This document shows positions 38,665 to 47,587 of a stretch of 64,000 nt of DNA, in pieces (positions within the stretch are counted from its first letter, which is position 1; the number at the start of each line of letters is the position of its first letter). The position numbers and the translations under genes are program-made. The notes under the pieces were generated by a model. The model was not told the DNA's origin and did not search any database. It saw nothing but the letters and a program-made list of their open reading frames with translations. The stretch covers positions 65,695 to 129,694 of the forward strand of contig NZ_JAUTXR010000173.1 of NCBI RefSeq assembly GCF_030658505.1, in the 5' to 3' direction. Origin of the DNA: Stenotrophomonas raiganjensis (SeqCode) (GTDB lineage Bacteria > Pseudomonadota > Gammaproteobacteria > Xanthomonadales > Xanthomonadaceae).

Positions 38665-40286
38665 GGCGTTCCCCGCTGCCATGGTCGAAGCGCATCCTGC
38701 TGGCGCTGCTGGCCGGCGTGCTGACCGTCATCGCCAGCCAGGGCCAATGGCTGTGGCGGCAGGATGAAGCCGCCTACGATGCCATGGTCGGCAACTGGGA
38801 CTATCGCCCCGATCCAAGCGTGCTGATCGTGGCGATCGACGAAGGCAGCCTGCAGCGCATCGGCCAGTGGCCGTGGCCGCGCTCGATCCACGCACGCCTG
38901 CTGGATCGCCTGACCGATGCCGGCGCCGAGCGCGTCGCGCTGGACCTGATGCTGTCCGAGCCGGACCGCCGCGACAGCCGCCAGGACGAGGCGCTGGCCG
39001 CGGCCATCCGCCGCAATGGCCGGGTGGTGCTGCCGGTGCTGGCCGCGCCCGCGGCCGGTGATCGCATGGCCGAGGAAATGCTGCCGGTACCGCAGATTGC
39101 GGCCAGTGCCGCCGCCATCGGCCACACCGACGTTGAGGTGGACGGCGATGGCGTCGCCCGCGGCGTATACCTGCGCGCCGGGATCGGCCAGGCGCATTGG
39201 CCGGCGCTGGGCCTGGCGCTGGCCGACCTGCCGCCGGGCGCGGTGCACGGCCTGCCCGACCCCCATCCGGAGATCGGCTCGCCCTATCAATGGCGGCGCA
39301 ACGATTATGTGCGCGTGCGCTATGCCGGACCGCCCGAGCGCTTGCCGCAGGTGTCCTATGCCGACGTGCTCGATGGCCATGTGGACATGGCGATGCTGCA
39401 TGGCCGCCGCGTCGTGGTGGGTATGACCGCCAGCGGCATCGCACCGCGGCTGCTGACCCCGACCACCCGCGAGTTCTGGATGAGCGGCAGTGAGTACCAG
39501 GCCAACATCGCTTCGATGCTGCTGCAGCACAAGCAGATCGATCTGCTGCCACGCCTCTGGCAGCACGCCATCAGCGGCGTGCTGGTGGCGCTGTGCGTGA
39601 TCCTGCTCGGCCTGCGCCTGCCATGGCTTGCTGCGCTGTGCTCGCTGCCGCTTCCACCGCTGCTGAGCTGGCTGCTGTTGCGCGCCGGTGACCTGTGGTG
39701 GGCACCGGCCAGCGCCATGCTGGGCATCCTGCTGGTGCTGCTGGCCTGGGCGATCTGGCGAGTCTCGGCCTGGCACCGCCTAGCCAACCGCGATGCACTG
39801 ACCGGTCTCGGCAACCGCCTGCGTTTCGAGCAGTCGCTGCAACAGGAATGCGATGCCGCGCGACGCAGTGGCAAGCCATTGAGCCTGGCGCTGATCGACG
39901 TTGACCACTTCAAGCGCCACAACGACCGCCACGGCCACCAGGTCGGCGACCGCGTGCTGCGCGATGTCGCACGCTTGATCGGCGCGCATGCGCGGCGCCC
40001 GCGCGACATGGCCGCACGCTACGGCGGCGACGAATTCGCACTGGTACTGCCGGATACACCGGCCGAAGGGGCACGCCGGGTGATCGAGGACCTGATCGCC
40101 TGCGTGCGCGCACTGCCGGCGCCAGGCGATGGCAGCGACGGCGCCGTCACCCTCACCATCGGCGTGTTCACCCGCGTGCCTGACGGCGACCTGCAGCCAC
40201 ACCATTTCGTGGAAGGCGCCGACACCGCCCTGTACCAGGCCAAGGCCAACGGTCGCGACGGGTACGTGATCGACGGCCAGCATTGA
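38661..40286 (+). CDS. CHASE2-domain diguanylate cyclase
   Basis: A 541-residue membrane sensor. It has an N-terminal membrane helix (about 11-28), a periplasmic CHASE2 domain (about 30-300; VLIVAIDEGSLQRIGQWPWPR), three helices (about 310-380) and a GGDEF domain (about 395-541). GGDEF itself is at residues 455-459, and the product-inhibition I-site RxxD (RPRD, 446-449) lies five residues before it. It should synthesise c-di-GMP in the cytosol under control of an envelope signal. ATGA overlap with the upstream FecR/LysM gene indicates translational coupling. Confidence 0.93.
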   Translation: MRRSPLPWSKRILLALLAGVLTVIASQGQWLWRQDEAAYDAMVGNWDYRPDPSVLIVAIDEGSLQRIGQWPWPRSIHARLLDRLTDAGAERVALDLMLSEPDRRDSRQDEALAAAIRRNGRVVLPVLAAPAAGDRMAEEMLPVPQIAASAAAIGHTDVEVDGDGVARGVYLRAGIGQAHWPALGLALADLPPGAVHGLPDPHPEIGSPYQWRRNDYVRVRYAGPPERLPQVSYADVLDGHVDMAMLHGRRVVVGMTASGIAPRLLTPTTREFWMSGSEYQANIASMLLQHKQIDLLPRLWQHAISGVLVALCVILLGLRLPWLAALCSLPLPPLLSWLLLRAGDLWWAPASAMLGILLVLLAWAIWRVSAWHRLANRDALTGLGNRLRFEQSLQQECDAARRSGKPLSLALIDVDHFKRHNDRHGHQVGDRVLRDVARLIGAHARRPRDMAARYGGDEFALVLPDTPAEGARRVIEDLIACVRALPAPGDGSDGAVTLTIGVFTRVPDGDLQPHHFVEGADTALYQAKANGRDGYVIDGQH

Positions 40287-40362
40287 CCTGTCTCACCGGG
40301 ATGCAACATACGCATGCGAATGGTTAGACTGGACGCCTTGCCCTGCACGCCCCTGGACCCCC

Positions 40363-40815
40363 ATGAACGCCCGCCTGTTCCGCTTCGGCATCAACCTCTG
40401 GCCGCCGTTCCTGTTCACCGGCATCCACGTCACCCGCATCAGTGCTGACTACCGGCAGATCGATGTCGAGCTGCGATTGCGGCCGTGGAACCGGAACTAC
40501 GTCGGCACCCACTTCGGCGGCAGCCTGTTCGCAATGACCGATCCGTTCTGGATGCTGGGCCTGTTGCACATCCTCGGGCGCGACTACTACGTGTGGGACC
40601 GCGCCGGCGCCATCGATTTCCTCAAACCCGGCCGCGGCACCGTGCGTACCTCGTTCCGTATCGATGACACCTTGCTGGACGAACTGCGCGCCGAAGCCGC
40701 CGGTGGTGACAAAGTACTGAAGTGGTTCAGCAACGACGTGGTCGATGAAAGCGGCGAAGTGGTCGCCCAGGTGCGCAAGCAGGTCTACCTGCGGTTGAAG
40801 CCACACGCACGCTGA
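40363..40815 (+). CDS. DUF4442 hotdog-fold protein, thioesterase-like
   Basis: A 150-residue protein with the DUF4442 pattern: NLWPPFLFTGIHVTRISADY, LRPWNRNYVGTHFGGSLFAM, DPFWMLGL and a C-terminal KQVYLRLKP. The family has a hotdog fold and is thought to act on acyl-thioesters, but substrates are unknown. It is monocistronic; the neighbouring gene on the left is the GGDEF cyclase 76 bp away. Confidence 0.87.
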   Translation: MNARLFRFGINLWPPFLFTGIHVTRISADYRQIDVELRLRPWNRNYVGTHFGGSLFAMTDPFWMLGLLHILGRDYYVWDRAGAIDFLKPGRGTVRTSFRIDDTLLDELRAEAAGGDKVLKWFSNDVVDESGEVVAQVRKQVYLRLKPHAR

Positions 40816-40822
40816 GCGCGCC

Positions 40823-42153
40823 TCAATCGCGCACCAACGCAGTCGACGCTGGCTCCGCCTGCATCGGCACCGACAGCCACGGGTTTTCATCAACACTGCG
40901 CGCTGGAGAGCGGCGAGGCACCTGCAGGCGGCGGCCATCGGCCGACAGCTGCGGCATCCGCACCGGTGAACGGAACTGCGCCGGCAGCCGCTGCAGTGCG
41001 TCCACCGGGTCGTCCGCCTGCTGCCGCAGCCAACGCTGCGCAGCCAACGCTGCGCAGCCAACAGTCGCAGCATCGCGGCGGCATCCTGAGTGCGTGACGA
41101 ATAGGCCGGATAGACCGGGCCAGCGATATCAGTCAGCACGCAGCCCATGATGTTCGACAGGCAACCGAAATCGTGTTGCGGTGGCGCCGGCACCAGCAAC
41201 GGGCGATCCGCTTCCAGCGCCGCTGTGGCTGCCGCGCCGCAGGCCCAACCGAGATTGCCGGCCGCGCGCGCCAAAGTGCTGCTCCGATCCAGCACCAGGA
41301 CGCCGCCGAATTCCCGGGCCGAGGACTGGATTGCGGCCTGGCTCATCGCATACTCGCCCTGCATCGCACGGCACAGGCTCTGCTCGTCGGCCTGCATTGG
41401 CTGCATGGCCTGTTCGCACTCCGCCGGCAGCGGGTGGTCGGCAGGCAGTTCGACCAGCATGTCGGCCAGCAGCTGGGCATTGGCCTGGATCAGGCTCGCG
41501 CCGATGATGCTCTCGATCAGATAGCTGCTACCGGGCACCAGCCGCCTTCCCAGCAGCAGCCCACGGCAGCTGCCGCGCAGGGCGCCGTCGATATCACCCT
41601 GCACGTAGGCCAGCGCGCGCGCGCTGGTGGCGTCCACCACCAGGCCATAGGTCGGCAACGGGACCAGGATGCCCTCGCCCTTCGGCTGGAACGGCGACAC
41701 GAAATAGTCTGCTTCGGCCAGCTGATCCAGCCGCGCATGCAACTGCTGGTGGCCGGCGTGGGCGTCCACGAAGCGCTGCGGGGCTGCGCGGACCTGGGCG
41801 AGGCAGCCGCTGGCGGTCGGCCCGCAGCTGGCTGCAGCCCGCGAGCGCAGCTCGGCATGGTTGGCCACCAGGTGTGTCCAGCCGCCACTGCCACCTTGTG
41901 GATCGGCCTCCCATCGGCGCACGTCCTCGGCCAGCGCGTGCTCGCGCTGGCGGGTATCCAGGTCGTCGAACGGCAACGTCCACAGCAGCGCATAGCCATT
42001 GCGCCCGGCCACCGGCAGGCGTGCCTCCAGCCGCTGCTGCGCCTGCAGGCGCGATTCGGGCACCGGCCACATGCGCGAGGCACACCACACCACGATGGCC
42101 AGCACCAGCAGGCCCGCCAGGCCCCAGCCCAGTCCACGCAGAATCTTCAACAC
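40823..42153 (-). pseudogene. Conserved membrane-anchored protein gene broken by a 14-bp tandem duplication
   Basis: From a GTG at 42153 (GGAAGG upstream) the frame encodes MLKILRGLGWGLAGLLVLAI, a single membrane helix, then about 350 residues of exported-looking sequence with paired cysteines. Near 41060 the frame shifts. The 14-mer CGCAGCCAACGCTG is present twice (41025-41052) with a partial third copy. Removing one copy restores a continuous reading (RWLRQQADDPVDALQRLPAQ, then SPVRMPQLSADGRRLQVPRR) to a TGA at 40823, about 438 residues. As written, the shifted frame runs antisense through the DUF4442 gene. I do not recognise a family. It may be a recent mutation, phase switch or assembly error. 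Confidence 0.75.
41025..41062. repeat. 14-bp tandem duplication causing a frameshift
   Basis: Two full copies of CGCAGCCAACGCTG (41025-41038, 41039-41052) are followed by the first ten bases of a third. Fourteen is not a multiple of three, so one extra copy shifts the minus-strand gene. Confidence 0.9.
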
Positions 42154-42228
42154 AGCTTCCCTTCCATGTGTCGTGCCGCAGTTGATCCCCCAGCGTAATC
42201 GACCGGCCGTGACCGCTACAATGCGCGC

Positions 42229-42912
42229 ATGTCGCTCGAAGCCCCCGCCCTGGTTCCCCGCCCCTCCCTGCAGCGCCTGTTCCTGACCGGCCTGCTGACC
42301 CTGCTGCCGATCTGGCTGACCTGGGTCGTGGTCAAGTTCGTGTTCGTGCTGCTGTCGGGCATTTCCAGCCCATTGGTGGTGCCACTTTCCGAGCAGATCG
42401 CGACAAGCTTCCCGCACTATCTGGGCTGGGTCCGCGCCGAGTGGATCCAGGACACCATCGCGCTGCTGGCCACCCTGCTGGTGATCCTGGCGGTGGGCGT
42501 GGCCAGCCGCCGCGTGCTCGGCCAGCGCCTGCTGCGCTGGGTGGGCGCGATCATCAAGCGCATTCCGCTGGCCAGCATCATCTATGACAGCGCCAAGAAG
42601 CTGCTGGACATGCTGCAGACCGAACCGGGCAGCACCCAGCGCGTGGTGCTGATCGACTTCCCGCACCGCGACATGAAGTCGGTCGGGCTGGTGACCCGCG
42701 TGATCAAGGAACACGGCACCGATCGTGAGCTGGCGGCGGTATACGTGCCGACCACGCCGAACCCGACTTCCGGCTATCTGGAAATCGTGCCGGTGGAGCT
42801 GCTGACCCCCACCGACTGGACCGTCGACCAGGCCATGAGCTTCATCATTTCCGGAGGTGCGGTGGCGCCGTCCAGCGTGCCCTTCACCCGCGCCGGCGAA
42901 CGCAGCGAATGA
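42229..42912 (+). CDS. DUF502 family membrane protein
   Basis: A 227-residue protein with two N-terminal membrane helices (about 17-42 and 75-98) and the DUF502 core: LTGLLTLLPIWLTWVVVKF, IKRIPLASIIYDSAKKLLD, RVVLIDFPHRDMKSVGLVT and VYVPTTPNPTSGYLEIV. Function is unknown; homologues are widespread in proteobacteria and plants. The last codon overlaps the yhhQ start (ATGA), indicating one transcript. Confidence 0.92.
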   Translation: MSLEAPALVPRPSLQRLFLTGLLTLLPIWLTWVVVKFVFVLLSGISSPLVVPLSEQIATSFPHYLGWVRAEWIQDTIALLATLLVILAVGVASRRVLGQRLLRWVGAIIKRIPLASIIYDSAKKLLDMLQTEPGSTQRVVLIDFPHRDMKSVGLVTRVIKEHGTDRELAAVYVPTTPNPTSGYLEIVPVELLTPTDWTVDQAMSFIISGGAVAPSSVPFTRAGERSE

Positions 42913-43694
42913 CCCCGGCGCCGGTCGAGCGCCCGTTGCAGGACCGGGCAGTCCTGCTGTTCATCGTGCTGGCCGCGTTTTTCTGCGGCAATGCCGTACT
43001 GGCCGAGCTGATCGGGGTGAAGATCTTCGCGCTGGAAGACACGCTGGGGATCGACCCACTGAACTGGAACCTGTTTGGCCAGACCGGTTCGCTCAGCTTC
43101 ACCGCCGGCACCCTGCTGTGGCCGGTGGTGTTCATCATGACCGACACCATCAACGAGTTCTTCGGCAAGCGTGGCGTGCGCTTCATCTCGTGGCTGGCCG
43201 TGGTATTGATCGGCTATGGCTTCCTGTTCGCCTTCGCCGCGATTTCGCTGGCGCCGGCCAGCTGGTGGGTCACCTCGATGGACGGCCACGGCGTACCCGA
43301 CTACCAGGCCGCATTCGCCGCAGTGTTCGGCCAGGGCATGTGGACCATCGCCGGCTCGCTGGTCGCGTTCCTGCTTGGCCAGCTGATCGATGTGGCGGTG
43401 TTCCATCGCATCCGCCAGGCCACCGGCGAGCGCCACGTGTGGCTGCGTGCGACCGGGTCCACCGCGATCTCGCAGGTGGTGGACAGCTTCGTGGTGATCT
43501 GGATCGCCTTCGTGCTCGGCCCGCAGCACTGGCCGACCTCGCTGTTCCTGGCCGTCAGCAGCGTCAACTACATCTACAAGATGGGCTTTGCGATTGCCTT
43601 GATTCCGCTGCTGTACCTGATGCGACGGGCGATCACCCGCTATCTGGGCGCAGACCGGGCCGCCGCGCTGCGCGCCACCGCCGCGGCTGACTGA
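42909..43694 (+). CDS. yhhQ: Queuosine precursor transporter YhhQ (VUT/DUF165 family)
   Basis: A 261-residue membrane protein with six or seven hydrophobic segments and family motifs: AELIGVKIF, VFIMTDTINEFFGKRGVRF, FGQGMWTIAGSLVAFLLGQLID and SQVVDSFVVIWIAF. YhhQ imports 7-cyano-7-deazaguanine (preQ0) or preQ1 for queuosine synthesis in tRNA. No preQ1 riboswitch can precede it, because its start overlaps the DUF502 stop. Confidence 0.92.
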   Translation: MTPAPVERPLQDRAVLLFIVLAAFFCGNAVLAELIGVKIFALEDTLGIDPLNWNLFGQTGSLSFTAGTLLWPVVFIMTDTINEFFGKRGVRFISWLAVVLIGYGFLFAFAAISLAPASWWVTSMDGHGVPDYQAAFAAVFGQGMWTIAGSLVAFLLGQLIDVAVFHRIRQATGERHVWLRATGSTAISQVVDSFVVIWIAFVLGPQHWPTSLFLAVSSVNYIYKMGFAIALIPLLYLMRRAITRYLGADRAAALRATAAAD

Positions 43695-43788
43695 AGCCCC
43701 AGCGACGGCAAGCTGACTGCGCCTTCACGCTGGCCGTACGCGGCCGGATCGTGCAAGCTCCACGGTCTGTGTTCCACGGAAGCTCCTG

Positions 43789-45729
43789 ATGCCGCATCCC
43801 ACCCGCGCCCTGGCCGCCGCCATCGCCGCGTTGTTCCTGTTCAGCGCCGTGCCGTCGGCCGAAGCAGCGAAGAAGAAGGCCAGCCGCCCTGCCGCCGCGC
43901 AGACCCGACAGGCGGCCAAGCCCAAAGCGAGGCCCGCCCGCGCCACCGCGCCGGCCCGTGGCAGTTCGGCGCGCCGCGCCGCGCCGCGCCCGGTCGCACC
44001 AGCCCGGGCCGTACCCAAGCAGGTGCAGCTGGAGCGCCTGTACGACGAATACTGGGATGCCTCGATGCGGTTGAACCCGCTGCAGGCCACGTTCCAGGGC
44101 GAACCGCGCTACAACGACCAGCTGCCCAATATCCTGTCGGCCGCCTGGCGCCAGCAGTCGCACGACTTCACCACGCAATGGCTGGGCAAAGTCGAAAAAC
44201 TCGGCAGCGACGGCCTGCAGGGCCAGGACCTGCTCAGCTACGAAATCTTCGTGCGCGATGCACGCGCTTCACTGGCCGCCGAGCGTTACCCGAGCTGGAT
44301 GATGCCGATCAGCCAGTACTACAACATCGGCAGCATCATGGCGATCCTCGGCTCCGGTGCGGGCGCGCAGCCATTCAACACCGTGCAGGACTACGACACC
44401 TGGTCACGCCGTTCGCTCGGCATTCCCGAGCTGTTCGACCAGGCCATCGACAACATGCGCCAGGGCATGAAGGCCGGCGTGGTGCAGCCGCGCGACCTGA
44501 TGGAGAAGGTGCTGCCGCAGTTGGATGCGGTCATCAAGCCGACCGCTGAAGAGAGCATCTTCTGGTCGCCGATCCGTACCATGCCGAACACCATCGCGGC
44601 CGACGACAAGGCCCGCATCAGTGCCGAGTACAAGCGCATGATCGAACTGCGCATCATGCCGGCCTACCGCGCCCTGCGTGGCTTCATCGCCACCGAATAC
44701 CTGCCCGCCACGCGGGCCAGCAGCGGCCTCGGCGCGCTGCCCGATGGCCAGGCCTGGTACGCCAACCTGATCGTGCAGACCTCGGCCAGCGACCAGACTG
44801 CCGCGCAGCTGCACGCACTGGGCGAACAGCGCGTGCAGGAACTGCAGGCGCAGATCGCCGCGGTGATGAAGGATGCCAGGCTGCGCGGCACGCCGAGCAA
44901 GCTGCTGCGCAGCATGCGCAATGATCGCCAGTTCCAGTACGGCGACGCCAACGCGCTGATCAACCGCTATCGCCAGGTGCAGCAGCAGGTCAACGCACGC
45001 CTGCCGCAGGTACTGGATACGCTGCCAACGTCCGCGCTGGAAGTGCGCGCGGTGGAACCGGAGCGTGCGCTGACCGCCGCCGCAGCAGCCTACCAGCCGT
45101 CGCCGGCCGGCCAGCCGGGCGTGCTGTACGTGAACACCCGCGCCCTGCCCAGCCGCAAACGCTGGAACGTGCCAGTGCAGTACCTGCATGAAGCGATCCC
45201 CGGCCACCACGTGCAGCTGGGCCTGCAGCAGGAACTGGCCAAGCTGCCGCGCTTCCGCCGCCTGGGCGGGGACCTCGCCTTCGTCGAAGGCTGGGGCCTG
45301 TACGCGGAAACGCTGGGCGAGAACCTGGGCATCTACACCGATCCCTACGACCGCATCGGCTACCTGTACTCGCGCCTGCTGCGCGCCGCCCGCGTGGTGG
45401 CCGATACCGGCGTGAACGCACAGGGCTGGAGCAAGCAGCAGGCCGTCACCTACCTGCAGAAGACCGTGGACATGAGCAGCGACGACGCCAATGCGGAAGT
45501 CGAGCGGATCATGGCCCAGCCAGGCCAGGCGCTGTCCAACGTCGCCGGCCTGACCACCATTGTCGCCCTGCGCGACAAGGCCAAGGCCCGCCAAGGCGCG
45601 GCCTTCGACCTGCGCCGGTTCCATGCAGAACTGCTGAAGGACGGCTCGATGCCGCTGGACGTGCTGGACCGCAAGATGGAGCGCTGGATGGCGCAGCCGG
45701 CCAGCGCTACACCCTCGCCTTCACCCTGA
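43789..45729 (+). CDS. DUF885 family metallopeptidase-like protein, exported
   Basis: A 646-residue protein. The signal peptide (MPHPTRALAAAIAALFLFSA, ending AEA near 26) is followed by about 50 residues very rich in Lys, Arg, Ala and Pro, then the DUF885 domain. HEAIPGHH at 467-474 and the later FVEGWGLYAE give an HExxxH-type zinc site with a distal Glu. Family members resemble carboxypeptidases, but few have known substrates. Seventeen bp upstream of a serine hydrolase gene, likely the same operon. Confidence 0.9.
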   Translation: MPHPTRALAAAIAALFLFSAVPSAEAAKKKASRPAAAQTRQAAKPKARPARATAPARGSSARRAAPRPVAPARAVPKQVQLERLYDEYWDASMRLNPLQATFQGEPRYNDQLPNILSAAWRQQSHDFTTQWLGKVEKLGSDGLQGQDLLSYEIFVRDARASLAAERYPSWMMPISQYYNIGSIMAILGSGAGAQPFNTVQDYDTWSRRSLGIPELFDQAIDNMRQGMKAGVVQPRDLMEKVLPQLDAVIKPTAEESIFWSPIRTMPNTIAADDKARISAEYKRMIELRIMPAYRALRGFIATEYLPATRASSGLGALPDGQAWYANLIVQTSASDQTAAQLHALGEQRVQELQAQIAAVMKDARLRGTPSKLLRSMRNDRQFQYGDANALINRYRQVQQQVNARLPQVLDTLPTSALEVRAVEPERALTAAAAAYQPSPAGQPGVLYVNTRALPSRKRWNVPVQYLHEAIPGHHVQLGLQQELAKLPRFRRLGGDLAFVEGWGLYAETLGENLGIYTDPYDRIGYLYSRLLRAARVVADTGVNAQGWSKQQAVTYLQKTVDMSSDDANAEVERIMAQPGQALSNVAGLTTIVALRDKAKARQGAAFDLRRFHAELLKDGSMPLDVLDRKMERWMAQPASATPSPSP

Positions 45730-45745
45730 CCCTTCCGGAGCCGCC

Positions 45746-46816
45746 ATGCGCCCTGCCGTCGCCCTGTTCGCCGCAGCGCTGGGCCTGCTGCCACTGGCGA
45801 GCTCCGCCGCTCCGGTGTTGACCCCACCGGATGCGGGCATCGACGGCCTGATGCAGGCCTACGACGGGCAGGTTCCTGGCGCCGCGGTGCTGGTACTGCA
45901 CGACGGGCAACCGGTATTCCGTCGTGGCTATGGCCTGGCGGTCATGGAAGACGGCACCGTGGTCACCCCGGCCAGCAATTTCCGGCTGGCCTCGGTCAGC
46001 AAGCAGTTCACCGCTGCGGCGGTGCTGCTGCTGGTGGAAGACGGTCGGCTCGGGCTGGACCAGCCGGCCCGGCGCTGGCTGCCGGAACTGCCTCCGGCTG
46101 CGGCGGCCATCACGATCCGCCAGCTGCTGACGCATACCAGCGGCCTGCTCGACTACGAAGACCTGATGGACCCGGCCGACGGCGGCCAGGTGCATGACGC
46201 GGACGTGCTGACCCTGCTGTCGCGCCAGGACCGGCTGAACTTCGCAGCCGGCACGCAGTACCACTACAGCAACAGCGGCTATGCCCTGCTGGCACTGATC
46301 GTCGGCCGCGCCTCCGGCCAGGATTTCGCAGCCTTCCTGCAGCAGCGCATCTTCCGCCCACTGGGCATGGTCCACACCGTGGCCCACCAGGACGGTGTCG
46401 ATACCATCGCCGCACGCGCCTATGGCTACAGCCGGATCGAGGGCCGCTGGCAGCGCACCGACCAGAGCACCACCAGCGCGGTACTCGGCGATGGCGGCAT
46501 CTATTCCTCGCTGGACGATCTCGCCCGCTGGGACGCAGCGCTGTATGACGACCGCCTGCTGTCGAAGGCCTCTCGCCGCGCGATGTTCAGCCCGGCCACG
46601 GCCACACCCGAACCGGATGTGCCGCACTACGGCTTCGGCTGGCGCCTGAATGGCCCCGTGCAATGGCACAGCGGCGAGAGCATCGGTTTCCGCAACGTGA
46701 TCGTGCGCCATCCGGAAAAACACCTGACCGTGATCGTGCTGACCAACCGCAACGACCCCGAACCCTATCCGCTGGCGCAGAAGATCGCCCAGCGCTGGCT
46801 GGACACCCTGCAATGA
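45746..46816 (+). CDS. Serine hydrolase, beta-lactamase class C-like family
   Basis: A 356-residue exported protein (signal peptide about 1-21). The penicillin-binding-fold motifs are S83-V-S-K86, Y174-S-N176 and H308-S-G310, the last replacing the KTG of true AmpC enzymes. This HxG form is typical of esterase/DD-peptidase-like family members and argues against classical beta-lactamase activity. It follows the DUF885 gene by 16 bp and its stop overlaps the next ATG, so the three genes appear to form an operon. Confidence 0.9.
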   Translation: MRPAVALFAAALGLLPLASSAAPVLTPPDAGIDGLMQAYDGQVPGAAVLVLHDGQPVFRRGYGLAVMEDGTVVTPASNFRLASVSKQFTAAAVLLLVEDGRLGLDQPARRWLPELPPAAAAITIRQLLTHTSGLLDYEDLMDPADGGQVHDADVLTLLSRQDRLNFAAGTQYHYSNSGYALLALIVGRASGQDFAAFLQQRIFRPLGMVHTVAHQDGVDTIAARAYGYSRIEGRWQRTDQSTTSAVLGDGGIYSSLDDLARWDAALYDDRLLSKASRRAMFSPATATPEPDVPHYGFGWRLNGPVQWHSGESIGFRNVIVRHPEKHLTVIVLTNRNDPEPYPLAQKIAQRWLDTLQ

Positions 46817-47217
46817 GCGATGACGCTTCGGCCCTGCTGGGCATCCACCACGCCGCACTGATCTGCAGCGACTACGCGCGTTCGAAGGACTTCTACGTGC
46901 GGATCCTCGGCCTGCGCGTATTGGCCGAGAACCACCGCGCCGCGCGCGACTCCTGGAAGCTGGACCTCGCGCTGCCCGATGGCAGCCAGCTGGAACTGTT
47001 CTCCTTCCCCGCGCCGCCGCCCCGTCCCAGCCGCCCGGAGGCCCAGGGCCTGCGCCACCTCGCGTTCCGGGTCGCTGCGCTGGAGCCGTTCATCGAGCGC
47101 CTGGCCAGCCACGGCGTGGACTGCGAGCCGATCCGCGTGGACGAATACACCGGCGCCCGCTTCACCTTCTTTGCCGATCCGGATGGCCTGCCGCTGGAGC
47201 TGTACGAAGCCGGTTGA
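46813..47217 (+). CDS. VOC-family glyoxalase-like protein (YaeR type)
   Basis: A 134-residue single-domain vicinal-oxygen-chelate protein: GIHHAALICSDYARSKDFY at the start, LELFSFPAPPPRPSRPEA, GLRHLAFRV and FTFFADPDGLPLELYE. The His in IHHAAL, Glu in LELF, His in RHLAF and Glu in LELYE are the expected metal ligands. YaeR proteins resemble glyoxalase I, but no substrate is proven. Translationally coupled to the serine hydrolase (ATGA). Confidence 0.9.
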   Translation: MSDDASALLGIHHAALICSDYARSKDFYVRILGLRVLAENHRAARDSWKLDLALPDGSQLELFSFPAPPPRPSRPEAQGLRHLAFRVAALEPFIERLASHGVDCEPIRVDEYTGARFTFFADPDGLPLELYEAG

Positions 47218-47237
47218 GCGTTTTTCAGTCGTGATGC

Positions 47238-47280
47238 ATCCATGCATGGCATGGATCTACGTGTCGACCAAGGTCGACAC
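47238..47280 (-). repeat. SMAG-type hairpin with adjoining palindrome
   Basis: On the minus strand GTAG heads a perfect 8-bp stem (ATCCATGC-CAT-GCATGGAT, 47238-47260). It abuts GTGTCGACCAAGGTCGACAC (47261-47280), a perfect 9-bp stem with an AA loop. Confidence 0.7.
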
Positions 47281-47330
47281 CCACCAAGAGCAAGCCGTTC
47301 CATTCCAGCAGATCGCAGGACTCTGTCGAA

Positions 47331-47432
47331 GGTGGGGTGGGTCCGGTTGCGGGGGCGTGAGCCGCATGGATGCGGCGACCGAGCTTACAGGGACGTACTT
47401 GCAGCGGCCCCCGCAACCGGACCCACCCCGCC
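47331..47432 (+). repeat. Long inverted repeat of composite module, copy C
   Basis: 26-bp arms (47331-47356 with 47407-47432, one T/C difference) surround a 50-bp core. The inner hairpin is GCCGCAT-GG-ATGCGGC. Compared with copy B (GCGCCAT-GG-ATGGCGC) the stem bases differ on both sides in a way that keeps pairing. The core keeps CGACCGAGC and GGACGTA. Confidence 0.85.
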
Positions 47433-47452
47433 ATCCCACGGAATGGCCGCTT

Positions 47453-47474
47453 TTGCCGTTGCCGTTGCCGTTGC
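47453..47474 (+). repeat. TTGCCG hexanucleotide tract
   Basis: About 3.7 units of TTGCCG lie between copy C and the 17-bp hairpin, the same place and period as the longer TTGCTG tract after copy B. Confidence 0.75.
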
Positions 47475-47484
47475 ATCTGCGGGT

Positions 47485-47501
47485 GCAGGGCGCAGCCCTG
47501 C
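47485..47501. repeat. 17-bp hairpin element upstream of the DUF2147 gene
   Basis: GCAGGGC-GCA-GCCCTGC, identical to 8494-8510 and flanked on the left by the same GGGT. Confidence 0.8.
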
Positions 47502-47587
47502 AAAGCCCCCCTTCCCCATACCCCGCCGAATGGGTATACAGTCGACCCGTACCGGCACCGTGCCGGAATGAACCCTGGGAGGGGACC

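Larger units (their letters stand above)
47218..47587. other. 370-bp intergenic block with a second repeat module, no gene
   Basis: Between the VOC and DUF2147 genes lie, in order, a SMAG-type hairpin and an adjoining palindrome (47238-47280), a spacer related to that before copy B (AAGAGCAAG, CTGTCGAAG), long inverted repeat copy C, a TTGCCG tract, the 17-bp hairpin and a GGTATACAG stretch at 47533-47541 that could be a -10 region. No coding frame is convincing. Confidence 0.8.

Noticed and set aside
42850..42912. preQ1 riboswitch for yhhQ
   Set aside because: The upstream region is coding sequence of the DUF502 gene, whose stop overlaps the yhhQ start.
45746..46816. True class C beta-lactamase
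   Set aside because: The third motif is HSG, not KTG, which fits esterase/DD-peptidase-like relatives better.
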